64,000 nucleotides of DNA from Hymenopellis radicata. Taxonomy: Eukaryota; Basidiomycota; Agaricomycetes; Agaricales; Physalacriaceae. Shown one piece after another: positions 18,548 to 31,025 of this stretch. A model generated the notes under the pieces. The model was not told where the DNA came from. It saw only the letters and a list, made by a program, of their open reading frames with translations, and did not search any database. Position 1 is the first letter of the stretch. Each line of letters opens with the position of its first letter. The position numbers and the translations under genes are program-made. The stretch spans positions 248,001 to 312,000 of the forward strand of contig JADNRX010000016.1 of the NCBI GenBank assembly GCA_015501595.1, written 5' to 3'.

Positions 18548-21284
18548 ATGGCGCCCAGGTCGTCGCAGACAACGAGCTCGAGTCAGAGAACGACGACGGC
18601 AAAAAGGACCTCCAAGGCAGCGCTCAAAGTAAACTCGCTGAGCAAGCCGGAGTTGACAACGACGACAGCGAAACGAATAAACCCATTAACAGCAGTAAGC
18701 GCGAACCTTCAATGTTGATTTAGATTGACTTCATCTGCTCCAGTTCGTAAATGTGCCCCAATCTCTGTCTCAGTCCTCTCAGAAGGCAACCGACACAAAG
18801 GGTAAAAGCAAAAGTAGTCATCGACTTGACTGGCGACGACGACGACGACGACAGACCTGTCCGAAGTCGCCCTCAGCCCATCGACTGTCCTGATAAGGCG
18901 CAGCTATGGGTAGATCTATATGAGCCTACGACAGAGGTACGTTTTGAATAATATTAGGGTCTCCACCGTACCGTACGAGTACGGCATTATACGGCTCCCA
19001 TTTTCAAGCCATACGGATCGGTTACGGGACGGCTTTGGGCTACCGTACAAACCCGTATACGAGGCGACGTGGGCAAGGACCAGATTGGCCAGGTGATGGC
19101 AGGTAGAGGCACTCTGAGTGTATTACAACCACAGTGCCCACTGATCATGCTCGCGATCCCTCCTCGCCTCGATAGCCTCCTGCCGTACTGGACCCGTAAC
19201 CGTAAGGAGCGCGTCGAGCAGCCTTACGGTACGGTACGGGTATACCGTACAAACCGAGCCGTAAACCGTATCGTACGGTTACGGTGGAGAGCCCTATTGA
19301 ATATTGGCCAATAGCTGGATCTTATAGAATTTACAGGAAGAACTCGCTGTGCACAAGAAAAAGGTTGAGGACGTTAGGGGATGGTTGACGGAGGCTTTCC
19401 AAGGCCGCAACAAGTACAGAGTACGCACTCCATGGTCCGTTGTTGTCAGGTTATACTTACCGATATCGTAGAGAGTCTTGGCGTTAACAGGCCCCGCAGG
19501 AACAGCAAAAACGACGACAATGAGAATACTGGCTAGGGAACTAGACTTCGAAATTCTCGAATGGGGCAGCGCAGCTGGCCACAACTCTTCACTCTTCGGC
19601 AATGACCAATTTTCCCCAGATTATGACGACGATACTTTGTTTGTCAAATTTGAATCATTCCTGGCCAGAGCGTCCTCCTGTCAAAACCTCTTCACCGGCT
19701 CTTCCTCATCATCGTCGAGATCGAAACGTCAAGTAGTTCTGCTTGAGGACCTCCCGAATATTCTTCACAACGACACCAAAACTCGATTTCACGACACATT
19801 GCAATCATTGGTCACATCTGGCGGAGAGTATCCTGTCCCATTGGTGTTTATCATTAGCGATGCTGGACTTCGTGGTGAGGCCAGTGACGAACGGTTAGCT
19901 ACCGGCTCGTGGGGCAAGGATAATAACGGCGTCGTTGATATCCGCACTGTTATACCTTCCAATCTTCTCCACGGTCCATATGTGACGCAAATCCGGTAAG
20001 TTGGTCAACCTGACAGACTCCTTGTATCTGATGCTGTGTATAGCTTTAATCCCATTGCGGCGACTTTTCTAAAGAAAGCGCTGCAGGCCCTTTTGAAGCG
20101 GCATTTTGGATCCTCAGGTCAACCTACGAAAGAAGTTCTGGATTTAGTTGTCGAAAGCGCGAATGGTGATATCCGGAGTGCCATCAACGCTCTTCAATTC
20201 TCCTGTGCTCGACAGAACAGCAAGAAGCGGTCCAAAACCCGAGAGAAGTTGACAGTCATGGAATCTGTAACGCGGAGAGAACAGAGCCTCGCACTTTTCC
20301 ATCTCATCGGCAAAGTCTTGTACAACAAGCGTAAGTCGCTAGCCACTGTTGTTCAATGTTTCAACTAACAACTTGTCCCAGGGAAAGGTGATCCACCAAC
20401 GCCTTCAGCTTCGGCGAAGGACATTCAGAAAGAGAAAGATCTGGATGCCCAACTCAAAGATCCACCACCCCTGCCGAAGTTCTTGTCGGAACATAAGCGT
20501 CGGACGAGTCGAGTTGACGTTGATGTATGGTGCTTATGACGTCGCGCGTAAATCTTACTGACCATTGGTTATCAGAAACTCTATGCAGATTCACCGATCG
20601 ACTCGTCCTTATTCTCTTTATACATCCACCAAAATTATACGCAATTTTGTGGTGACATCGACGAACTAGCTGGCATCGCGGACAACCTCAGCTGGGTCGA
20701 CTCCAGCGGCGGCGAATCCGTAAGCCATCCGATTTCTTCATATGAATTTCGTTAAGGCTCTTCACCAGTGGTACCAAGCTAACCCACATCGCTTCCATCT
20801 CCTCACAATGGGCACCTTGCACGCTTTGCCGTCTCCGGTCGAGCGCAAGTCTCAGAAGATTTACAAACCGGACTTTTTCGAGAATCTAAACAAGGAGAAA
20901 GACGCGTGGGCTTCGGTGCTGGATGTGCGGCGTTGGCTCGTCGAGAAGACTACTGCGGACCCAGATGGGGGATGGCGTGCGGGAGCTTGGAGTCGGAATG
21001 ACATTGCAATGGAAGTGGGTGGAGTCCTCAAAGCGAGAGATGCACTGGGCGCTTCACATCCGTTGCGAGGTCCGCCGAGTCATAAGGCATTTTCGGGCAT
21101 GAGGTTTGTCCTGGCAAATTGTGGCGCTGGGGCGCAGTTGGGCGAGACGGAAGGCGACGAGCATGATGCTTCCATTGACGTGGATGATGCGATATTAGTC
21201 GGCGAAGAGGATAGCGCGGCTAAGAAGGGCGGATGGTTGGACGGAGATGACATCGAATCTTTTGAGGATCCGGATACATTCTGA
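18548..21284 (+). CDS. Rad17/Rad24-type checkpoint clamp loader
   Basis: Role: Rad17-RFC loads the 9-1-1 clamp at damaged DNA in the nucleus. Seen: low-complexity N-terminus, an acidic DLTGDDDDDD patch, LWVDLYEPTTE, then EELAVHKKKVEDVRGWL, as in Rad17 just before the ATPase. Walker A reads LTGPAGTAKTTT, with Ala where the P-loop normally has Gly before Lys. The Walker B-like segment is VVLLEDLPNIL. Later blocks: FNPIAATFLKKALQALL, SANGDIRSAINALQFSC, LYIHQNYTQFCGDIDELAGI and an acidic C-terminus ending DDIESFEDPDTF. At least eight exons. The intron after PTTE (about 18937-19333) is swollen by a MITE. Uncertainty: the junction between exon 1 and the DLTGDDDD exon does not keep frame with the obvious splice sites. 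Confidence 0.82.
18955..19296. mobile_element. 342-base hAT-like MITE inside a Rad17 intron
   Basis: Ends: TAGGGTCTCCACCGTACCGT on the left and the complement of TAGGGCTCTCCACCGTAACC on the right, about 30-base imperfect TIRs. TTGAATA occurs on both sides (18944-18950 and 19297-19303), a 7-8 base target duplication. CCGTACG-type motifs are repeated throughout the interior. The element lies wholly between the intron donor (GTACGT) and acceptor (TTTACAG), so splicing should remove it. The hAT assignment rests on duplication length and terminus only. Confidence 0.72.
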
Positions 21285-21371
21285 CCGGGAATGACTCGGG
21301 CTCGGTGTCTATGATTCTAACTTTGTGTGGCTCTTTATTTACATACTGTCCATCTTACGTCTCTCGGTACG

Positions 21372-23142
21372 CTACAGCTTCCCATGGACACTTCCAAGAG
21401 CAAGATATTTGCTCCACACCATTAATCCGACACCGAGCAGAACGGCACTCCCTAAAGACGCGCTTAACTAGAAAGAATAACGCCATTGTCGCGAAGACCT
21501 ACCAGCAAAACATCCTACAGCCACGAAGCCACCCGTAGCGGAATTAATAGCTCCAGAAATTGGCGGACCAGCGAGAGCGCCCAACGCAATGATGCTCATC
21601 AACATACCAACATTCTTGCCAATGTCAGAGGGGTCACCGAACTCCATGACCGGGTTAGGGGTAAGCGCTAAGAACGAGCCAGTCGCGTATCTATACAAAT
21701 TGAAACTGATGAATAGGCCTGAACGCGGTCAAGGAAGACGCGCCCTACCCATAAAGCACAGCAACCGCCACCAGCGTGCCCTTCGTATGCGCGAACGGCC
21801 ATGCGTATGTGAGCGCGCCACACGCCAAGGTCATCGGCATCATAACGTTCATCGGCCCCATCCGATCTGCGCACAACCCAGCGCAGTAGCGGCCCAGCCC
21901 CGAGCTCGCGTTGGCGATGGACACCAGGTAGAACGCAAAGTTGGGCGATATGCCGTGCGAGACGGCGCCAATGTCGATGTACGTGAGCACGGTGTAGATC
22001 CCGAGGAATATGAAGAGTGTTGAGAGGCAGTACACAGAGTATGCTCCTGATTTGAACGCTTTGAAGTTGAAGAGCGCGGTGCTCGTCTTCATGGGCGGAA
22101 GGCGTCTCTTCAGGAGCTGTGGCATGGCACTATCAATGACGAGTATTTTCGTGCTGAGAGCAGGCTTTACCAGGACTGCTATACCCAACGTTACTAAACT
22201 AATCAACCCAAGGATACGCATGGTCCAAGGGAATCTTTAGGCAACCCGTGAGTACTTCGCGATATACAGATCTCGAAGACTCTTACCCAATCCTAGGAAT
22301 CAACTGTCTAGTAAGAATAGGGATGATTGTTCCACCAAGAGACGAGCCTGTGGAGTAGATACACATCGCTAGGCCGCGCCGTTTCTTAAACCACTGAGAT
22401 ATGATAGCGGGTGCCGGCGCTAAAATGCCGCTCCCAGATAGCTTTGGAGTTATGAGAGCAGGAAAGACGATAGGAACGAAGAAACCTACGCCGATGGCGA
22501 ACCCTTGGCATAACACGAAATGCCAGTATTCGCGGCACTCGGCTACTAGCAAAGCGGATATGACCAGCATTATGTAGCAGACCAGGACCACCGATTTGTA
22601 GTATCCGATGTCGAACAGCCGACCCCATACGAGGCAAGGCAGGAACATGAGCGAGTACTGGATCGAGCCTATCCATGCGCTGAAAGGTAGTCCTCAAGTT
22701 CAGATAGAGAGCATGGCAAGTATGTAGATGCGGACGAACATGTCGGATGGCGAACGAGTCTGGAGAATATTCGTCTGGTAGTAGGATTGGAAGACCTACA
22801 AGATTGAATTGAGCCTGAAGTCCGACAGTAAGAGAGAACCACTTACCCCCCATGAGTTCACCAAGCCGAATCTATTCCAACTGTCAGCGCACTCGTCACT
22901 CTGTCAACCGTCTCACATACAGGGTGAAAGTGATGAGCATAGTCTGAATATCAAAACTTCAGATCAGAATAGCGCATTGAAGGAGACTGTCGCCTCACCC
23001 CGACAACTACCAACCAGGCGCGCAGGCCACCATCCGGGTGCACATCCGCGTCACCCTCCGGTTCTACCTTCTCATGCAAGTCATCCGCCTCGACGACAGT
23101 ATCCCGACGGCCAATACATTCAGAATGATTCGACTGAGACAT
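21372..23142 (-). CDS. MFS transporter, monocarboxylate (MCT)-type
   Basis: Role: fungal MCT-like MFS proteins sit in plasma or vacuolar membranes; substrates are mostly unproven and may include monocarboxylates or riboflavin. Seen: an acidic cytosolic N-terminus, then the family signature HPDGGLRAWLVVVG at the first membrane segment. Then come LPCLVWGRLFDIGYYKSVVL, GSGILAPAPAIISQWFKKRR (loop 2-3 type motif), GLAMCIYSTGSSLGGTIIPI, a cytosolic middle loop, ASSGLGRYCAGLCADRMGPM, MEFGDPSDIGKNVGMLMSII and a last exon ending LALGSVHGKL at 21372. Six or more exons. The final intron (51 bases, GTAGGATG..TTCTAG) restores the frame into LSASLGSAVLLGVGLMVW. It shares strand with the DUR3 gene, 616 bases downstream of that gene's stop. 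Confidence 0.82.
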
Positions 23143-23758
23143 GGCAAGAGAGAAAAGAAAAACTGGGGACTTACGTTGACTTTAACCTCGCCACCCCACC
23201 CCGAACTAGCTTCCAAGACGTTCCGAAGCAGGAGGAAGAAGAAGGCTATCGCACGCACCGAGCCACCCTATCCGCGTCACCGTATGCGCTTTACGTCCTC
23301 ATGAAGGCCGCCGATCGGCGGAACAAGTGTCAAGATGGGCGGAACGTTCAGTTGACAGCCTGGGTGAAGGTTGCACGCGTGCACGACTGTATAAGTCTGA
23401 AGACGCGTTTACAAGCCCGTGGATCTTTTCGAGAAGCGAAATTTCACAGCGCGCCGCGAAGCTTCAAGCAAACCTCATGAGGCTTGAGCTCGTGTGGCAC
23501 TGCAGACAGCGACTAGATGCACCACACCGCCTGCATCCTTCTCACTGCAACAAGGATTACTTCGCCGATTCCAAAAGAAACACGACAAGGCGGTTAGATT
23601 GGACTTCCCGTGTCCGCGTCGTCCGGACATCTCATACCAGCCAGCTTTGGACCTCGGTTACGTGTTTTCCGACAGCCGGCCTTAGGACCTTTTGTAGCAA
23701 TCAGGTAAGAACATTCATTCGCCATTCACCATACACAACACAATCCCACACCCTTCAT

Positions 23759-26700
23759 CTACGCGGGATGCGCCTCATGGTCAGGAGCCACATACTTCCC
23801 GCCTCCCTTCGCAAACACATCCTAATCACCCAATCCACATCAGCCTTGCACACTCCCACAAAAAGAAAAAGAAACGAGACTTACCTTCACAATTCCCCTC
23901 CCAATCATCATCAACGCACCCCGACTCTCCCACAACGGATAGAGCACAACGGTAAACGCCGACAAGAACGTCCATATAATCCCAATAACAACCCATGCCG
24001 TCAGCCCGCCCTCCCCGTACACCGTGGACGCGAAGAACAGCGGTAACGGGATAATGATGATCATAATCAACAGCTGCCCAGTCCGTTAGTGTTAGAGAGA
24101 ATGTGGAGCAATATAAGGTAGCGCTATTACGGACCAAAGCCAGGGAAGCCCACGACGCGAATCTAAACGCCTTTCTCAACGCAACAGGATCGAGGTCATC
24201 TTTATCCTCCTCCTCCTCCGCAGGAGTCACATCGGCGTCGATCTTCTGAATCTTCTCATCTTGCATCTCTTTCGCATGCGGCTCCACGTCGGTCCTATTT
24301 AGAGCACGTGTGAGCTCAAAGTCAAAGTCCTCTGGCCACTACTTTCATCAGCACGAGGAAAACGCGTTGCAAGAGTACGAACAATAAAGGAAGACGCGAC
24401 AGCAACAATCGCTCCAACCCCAATCGAAGCGAGGTTGCCCGCAAGCATAGGATAATCCCCTACCATCGTCAATGCCAAATTCGAATACGAACAAGCCCAG
24501 TCACACGTACCTCCACTAGTCTGCCAGTGACATCAGCGACTGTACTGGAACCAAAACAGAAGATCACCCACCGTAACATTAATCACACCCCCATTCAACG
24601 TACTCGTCGTAACAAGCCACGCCACAATCCCCGCCGCAAACCCAGCCAGCGAACCCCCAATGCAGCCCCACTTGTTCGCCTTGCTCCACGTTATACACAG
24701 CGCGATCGGCGCGACGCCCGAGCCCAGGATGACGCCCATGAAGGTCTACAGAGATTAGCTTAGCAGGAAACTTGTACTTGAAGAAACGTCAAGGAACGTA
24801 CGTATAACCAACCCATGGATACCCCGATATAATAAAATATCAGACCCGCCAGCGCCATAACCAGCGCATAGACCGCAACCTACGATAGTGCAATCAGCAT
24901 ACGACCTCTTCTAGAAGAAGCCCTCGCACCATCATATGCCCCACATTCAAAATCTGCTCCTCCGTCGCCTTCGGATTAATATATCTCTATCGTATCACAT
25001 AAGACATCAACCAACGCACACAAAATCGAGCCCATTGCATACCTTGTATACATCATAAGTAAGCAACGACGACACAGCAATCAGCTCTGCCGACGTCGCC
25101 GACGTCACAGCCAAAAACAACAGCACCAGCAGCGCAGCGGCACCCGATTTCCCTAGGAGAGCCGCAGCCGCAGCTGCAGCAGGCAACCCCGCCGACACGT
25201 CCGCGGGCGAAAGCGTCTTCATATCCGGGTCGCCCGTCAGCGCCACAGCAGACAGCCCGAGCGTAGTCGCCAGCGTGAACGGAATAGCGAACCTACATAC
25301 ACTCAGAAATTAATAACAGTTCAGGCAAAGGAAACATCGACACGCACCACGCCAGCCCACCCAACAAATACGCCTTCACAGTACTCGCCGGCCGACTCGC
25401 GATCGCCCTTTGCCAATACGCCTGGTCCTGGAAGACAGTCGCGAAATTCCCAATGATATTGATAACGCCAAATATCAGCCCGTTCTTCGACCGCATGGTG
25501 ACGTACGACCCGTGCGCGTTGCCAGAGACAGGATGCGTTTGGGCAGCCGCAGTGAGAAGCTGGTGCATCCTGGCGGGGCTTCCGATTTTATCGCTTGTGG
25601 CGTATACCGTGAACACAAAGGTCTGGGGGAACGGATTAGTACTCGATGGCGATGAGTGGAGATGTGATGGAGCATACGAGGATGATAGCGAAGAGCACAG
25701 TAGTGTGCGTGCTGGGAAGGAAAAAGTAAGAGTGTGCAGCGCCATCCTCTGTGGACTCACTAATCACATAGCAATGTGGATCGCATTCCACCCACCACCA
25801 CGTAGATAGCGACGCCTAGCGGAATCAAGAAACATGCTGCCAAAGTGCTCATGCCAGTCAAATCCGTGACAGTCGCGCTTCCGCCTAAAATGAGCATAGA
25901 GCTCACGATGATGTTGGTCGCCAGTCTGCCCGAGGAGAAGTTTGGGTGAACATGACAGCAAAAGGAAATTAAACCATACCCAAAGAACATGAACACCAGA
26001 TGCGCCGTCTTCCCCCATCGAGCACCCACGATCTCCAACCAAGTATGCGCATACGGCGCGTTCATTTTCAGTTTAGCAGCGAGCTACACCAGTGTCATCA
26101 TGGCAGGCACCCACGATACTAGTAGTGTCGAACGCGTACCATTGCAAACAGCAAAACCTGAATCGTAGCCCCGGCTAAACCCCGAATAGTCAATTGCGGA
26201 GAACGCGATGAAATCTGGGGAAACAGACCTCCGTACCACCAGGGCCCACTGATACCTGCAAATCTTAGGTTCCGATATCGGGCGAAGGGGGATTGACACG
26301 TACCATACTTGTACGCGACTGCGCTACTTTGCAGCTATCAGGCCAAGACCCAATTAATTAGGTACAGGAGGTAAAGATAAGCATACCAATGTAGCCGCCC
26401 AAGTCCACTGATAATACATCAGCCTCCAGTATCTGATGCAAATGAATAACGGACCGCTGAGACGATTCCAGACGCGATGAGTCCAGGCTTCACGCGTCTC
26501 GAAGCGCTACTGAACTCTTCCGAGTTTTTGGGTGAGAAGGGGGTGTATCGTGCTTGAATGGCGGTCAAGCCGAGCATAAACACGCTGAAGAAAAGGCCGA
26601 TTCCTAAAGGGTTATTATTGGACGCCGTGAACACCAAACACCAAGAAACATTGTGGTCGTACCGACAACTAAACGAGAGGGTGAGTGAACCATAGGAAAG

Positions 26701-26765
26701 TGAGCTTGCAACGTACCAACACCATATCCCGCGCCTTGTGGTAGGACTGTCGCTACACTTGACAT
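23759..26765 (-). CDS. Urea active transporter, DUR3-like (sodium:solute symporter family)
   Basis: Role: high-affinity uptake of urea (and in yeast polyamines) at the plasma membrane. Seen: start [15 protein letters not shown] at 26765, then [95 protein letters not shown], then [40 protein letters not shown] (the DUR3 signature), [20 protein letters not shown] and [20 protein letters not shown]. The acidic C-terminal loop is followed by the last helices and a final exon at about 23820-23759. More than ten short exons. The order and content match full-length DUR3 (about 700 residues) and I saw no inactivating change. Nitrogen control by a GATA factor is usual for the family but not shown here. 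Confidence 0.88.
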
Positions 26766-26905
26766 GGAGAAAAGAGGAAAGCAGGAGTCCCGCACTCGGA
26801 TTGAGTCCCCATTTCTTATTGAATGCTTATCTGGCGATAAGCAGTGACACACGGCCATCAGCTAGGTAAGAAGCGCATAAAGATCTATAAAGATCGGAAA
26901 CGATA

Positions 26906-27292
26906 AAGATGGGCATTGCATTATAAATTCGGAGGCAAACAGTGCGGATTTCATAGCCAATCTGGTAAACATCGTTCAATAGAGGACTTGGGAAAGGGCG
27001 AGACACTCACCTATAGTTACGTTCTCGAGATGGTCGTCAAAGTCACCAAACTTTTCTTCAAGCTTCTTCTCCTTCACTAACGCCACTGCGCGAGTAGGGA
27101 GGTCGGGTGAAGCCAGTCGAAAGGGAGACCCCGGCGAGTACGCAGAGGATGCTTGAGCATGTGGTCTCCATGTTGACCCTTGCGCGACGATAAGACCTGG
27201 GTCGCCGCTCCCTATACGCTTGTTCTCAAGCGTTTTGAGTCTGCCTAGGGGAGACTAGGTCGCCGCCGCCCAACTTTGTGCCATCAATCTCA
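26906..27292 (-). pseudogene. Dispersed 3' fragment of the EMC8/9 gene
   Basis: The sequence matches the 3' half of the EMC8/9 gene (33129-33506) in the same orientation, about 6 kb away, and covers FGDFDDHLENVTI and the last splice donor. Differences: the whole last-but-one intron plus six coding bases is gone (GGTCTTATC now joins GTCGCGCAAGGG); the final exon has CTATGA, a stop inside the former DWLRN; and a roughly 58-base insert near 27210-27268 is flanked by GTCGCCGC on both sides. There is no 5' half, so it cannot make EMC8/9. It lies just upstream of the DUR3 start. Confidence 0.82.
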
Positions 27293-28013
27293 CAGAGCAT
27301 TATAATGGACCATGTTGATTCCGACTAGGTACTTGCGATCATCCGTCAAAGTGAGAGGAATCGTCAGCGTCTCGCGAGGCCATAGCAACTTCTGTGCAGA
27401 AACTAGAAGAGCATTGGCTGAGAGCATGCACAGTGCGAGGGTGAACATCATGGAGCATTGGAGGTAACTGGCGACGCACGGAGAGACCTGTGAAAAATGG
27501 TACTATCGTATAAAACATTGCGGAGGGAATTGAATGCATTCGTATGTAGAGGGTCGAGATTGTAGACACCGCTGGTCGACCGCCGTTCAAGCTTGGTTAA
27601 CGTTCAAGCTCAAGCGGCTAGAAGCGGCTGCTGACAAATTTGCGCTGGGAGGGAAGGAGTCTGTTTCTCCAGATATACGGCAAGTCATCTCCAGTTCAAA
27701 ATCACGTTGAATTGATTTTTGTTACTAAAAACCCACCATACTTGCCCGCGACGCTGCGCTCCAAGTAGTTTTTAAAGGCAACGTCGATCGTCTAGCTAGC
27801 TATAATTACACCTACCTACAGCCGCTGTCCCTTCCACGACCACGGCCCTAAGCCACACGTCCAGCTACACGGTAAAACACCTGTGCCCTATTCAAACAAT
27901 GATATAATTACAACAGGGTACATGGGAACTTGTCGCCAGTGAAGAGAGCCACACCTACAACGTAAAAAGTTCGGCAATGACACGTTCAATCTATTCAAAC
28001 CGGTAACAGGAAC
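27293..28013. other. Spacer between EMC8/9 fragment and inverted arm A; one unassigned minus ORF
   Basis: A minus-strand ORF at 27590-27339 (83 residues, one hydrophobic stretch AMFYTIVPFFTG) has no recognisable family or exon partners. From about 27740 the sequence is homologous, inverted, to 39500-39790. Nothing else is visible. Confidence 0.3.
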
Positions 28014-29793
28014 TTAAACTGGGGAGACTTTCATGGTATCCCCGTTGTGGGAGTTAACGGAGGCAGCCTCGGCGACATCTTTGTGGTCCCTTGGACTCAT
28101 CTCTCCATAGACCATCAGTACTGGAACGTCTAGCGGGTTGAAGTTCAAGTCTTACCGAAATCGTCGAGGTGACGAGTCGTGAACACCTGGGTATCGACGT
28201 GAACTTGCCTAAAGGGAGTAATTAATTTTTCAATAAGAGTGTGTAATCGAGCGAGTGAACTAACACGTTGTTTGTCGTCTTATTTCCACTGACAGTATCC
28301 GATGTTATCCGCCCGCGGTCTTCGTTGTAGACGTTGATACCCGTGGAGCGAGCAACCTTGATCAGAAGTTCTAAGGAGGGACGATGAGCAATTCGCGCGC
28401 ACTGGAAGGATAACGGCTTACGAGACATAGACACTTCGATGTGGAGCTTCACGATGTAAACGACGGGATGGAACTGGTCGACATGATAAGCTTGGCAAAG
28501 AGGCGTGCGCAGTGGTTGCTTTACCTGGGTGTACACAAAGCCATTGTGCAAGGCGGTGACGCCAAGCAGTAAAATATCCATGCCGATGGAGACAAAAATG
28601 ATATATTGGTTGAATCTGTGGGAGAGTCAGATCTAAGATAGTCTAAGATCCAGAAGAGGCGATAGGAAAGTGACAAACTTCATGACTCGGTCATACTTCT
28701 TGAGACCGTAGTTAATGAGTCGAGTCTTGACCACTCGGATGAAGAGGATGTTGAGGCTGAGATCGAGCAAGAGATAGACCGACTTCTCGAAGCGATCCCA
28801 CCAATGGTTGAGCTGCAGACATTGAAGGTAAGGATCATCCAACGGATGCTAGAATAGAACTAACCCAGATGTAAGTGTGGTTGATTTGGAGCTGCGCAGG
28901 AATCCCTGGACGACAAGTCAGCATTATCGGAGCAGTCTAGCGTGGAAAACTCACAAATGCAGGCCGTCGAAAGCGATATCACAGTAACGATACCCGCAGT
29001 ACCAAAGCGGAGCATGCGCTACAAAACTGTCAGGGCCTTTGGTGTGCTTACAAGTGCGGGTACTGACTCTTTGCCTCGAATCGGAGTACAGAATGCACAG
29101 CCGGTTAACGATAATAAGCATTAGGCACTGGACCTGAAATGAATAAGCATAGGAAACGGTTTCTGTGAAGAGCCGCACTTGACAGATCCAGCAGACGATT
29201 ATGGATAGAAACACGGGAAGACCAGGCTGGAAGATTTTGGCACTGGAGGGCATGTGAGCACCGCGGAAATCAACTCCAGTAATATTGACTTACAGGTATC
29301 CCCAGGCAACGATCTTGTGTCAGCAGAAGTCGTCAGTATTGGCATGTGAGCAGATCACAGAAAGAGATGCGTACGGCGAACGCAACATCACTGAGGAAAA
29401 GAATGAGCATCGTAAACATAGTGCGAACTGTGCCACTTACGCAACAATCTCGAGCCAGACCATGAAGATATAGGCAGAAAACTGGCAGGATGTCAACAAA
29501 GCGCACGAGGACGTGTGTTTGCGAGCTCACTCTGCGCGCTCTCCTGGTCTCCAATATAGCACCCCATAAAACATGAACAGCGAATCCGAACTGCGGCGGA
29601 AATTTTAAGAAAACGCGGCTCTCTGCAGGAAAAACACCTACAAAAAATCCAAACACGATAGAGCCGAGTGTAAGGTCACCTGGAGTAACAATCAACTCCT
29701 CGAATCTGTGGACATTGTGATTTTAAGCATGGGAGATGAAGTACAGGAGGATACTGACGTTTTCTCGGTCTTGAACCCAACGTCGATTGACAT
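28014..29793 (-). CDS. Fungal multi-pass (7-TM-like) integral membrane protein, copy A
   Basis: Family: an uncharacterised fungal membrane protein group; no function is known to me. Seen: start MSIDVGFKTEK (29793), LTLGSIVFGF, FGFAVHVLWGAILETRRAR, FAYIFMVWLEIVA, IVAWGYL, then IFQPGLPVFLSIIVCWICQ, VQCLMLIIVNRLCILYSD, GTAGIVTVISLSTACIW, IPAQLQINHTYIW, LNHWWDRFEKSVYLLLDLSL, ILFIRVVKTRLINYGLKKYD, FVSIGMDILLLGVTALHNGF and FHPVVYIVKLHIEVSMS. About twelve exons with regular GT-AG junctions. The hydrophilic C-terminus contains DHKDVAEAASVNS and ends KVSPV-like at 28014. No internal stops seen. It is nearly identical to copy B, so one may be redundant. Confidence 0.72.
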
Positions 29794-29949
29794 GGTATCT
29801 TAAGGAACAAAGAAAGAATAGCCGCGAAGGGGCAAGATGAAGCTTAACGAGGTGAGGAATAGATCCTATGTTCGGTCCATCCTTTTAAATTCGCTTGAAC
29901 CTGCATTTCCTCGCTACCACCTACTAGGAGTTAACTTAGGGGACTTCTG

Positions 29950-30742
29950 ATGCAGCGTTCAATTCGAATTTCGAGAGACTAAGTAGTTGATCAGCTGACG
30001 GCGCTGCAATCTAAGACATCGAATAACAGAGAGACGGAGGACTTCTTGCCTGTTGCGCTTTGCCGGTGGACCTCTTCTATCTGTGCCACGAACTGTCAGC
30101 AGTTGCGGTATCAAAAATAAAGAAGGGTTCACGCACAGCCTTGATGTGTAGACAGTCAGCATGTCGAAATGTCCAGCAAAGGAATCGAAGCTGATCGTGG
30201 CGAATGACTAGCTGCGCCATTGCGTTTACACCGACGTGGCATGCTTACTCGACTCTCAACAACTAGACGGGAACCCAGAGGCTCATCTGGCGACAAAAGC
30301 AAGTGATCCCGGTTGCCGTAGCTCGCCTGTCTTGACGGGAGCGGATCTTATGAAATCGAGTGCTGCGTACATATGGTAATAGTCCCAAGGTCAGCGGAAC
30401 TGCCAACATCGTCGTTTCCGCTTCTGATATTTCGAAAAAGCGAATACCCAGAAGGAATATACTCTGCAGAAGATGAGAAGATCAAGACTATCATCAAGGG
30501 TCCATATGCCTGCAACGCACCTTTTCCCTCGTCAAAAGTTTCCGTCCTTGGCCCAAAACTTTCGTCGGCGTGTCCCTCGCATGCAATGTGTAAGACCAAG
30601 TTTTCCGTTTGTGAAGGCGAAATGTTGCGGCGGCAGTGCGGATACGCCTTCGACTTGTTGATGATGAGCAGAGGAAAGTTATACACAGCCACTCACCTGC
30701 CTTGCTTGCTATCAACCACGATGCCGTGGACAACGGCGACAT
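29950..30742 (-). CDS. Unassigned multi-exon gene, copy A (possibly decayed)
   Basis: Not recognised. A plausible first exon (MSPLSTASWLIASKA at 30742) is followed by a 44-base intron and VEGVSALPPQHFAFTNGK. A later exon reads PLGxLRVE-like, and a terminal exon reads FVAQIEEVHRQSATGKKSSV, then SLLFDVLDCSAVS. Compared with arm B, copy A carries about ten extra bases near 30555, which put a stop after KFWAKDGNF. Copy B lacks the first exon instead. Each copy is thus damaged in a different place, unless splicing differs from my reading. It lies on the same strand as, and upstream of, the membrane protein gene. Confidence 0.3.
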
Positions 30743-31025
30743 TCTGAGAGAAGCCAGCCGCCATTAACCACCCTAATCTATGGCATCGGTCAAGCACCGA
30801 AACGTGGAAACGTGAGTACTTAGGTAAAGCCTTACATATAGGTCTCTTCCTGGGCTCTTCAAAGGTTTATGTGGCCCCCCCTATTTCGCGACCCGCCTTC
30901 GCCCCCGTCCAAGGCGCGCTAGCTCGTCAAATGTCTATATCCCATCTCCCAAGCATACCATCGGAACCCGCGTCCTCACTGGCGAGACCTCAATCTGACC
31001 ATTCCCCGCTTGGCATTCCGGACAT

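Noticed and set aside
22809..23480. 223-codon plus-strand ORF over the MCT 5' end and the following spacer
   Set aside because: It overlaps the well-supported N-terminal exon of the transporter on the other strand and its composition is low-complexity. No family.
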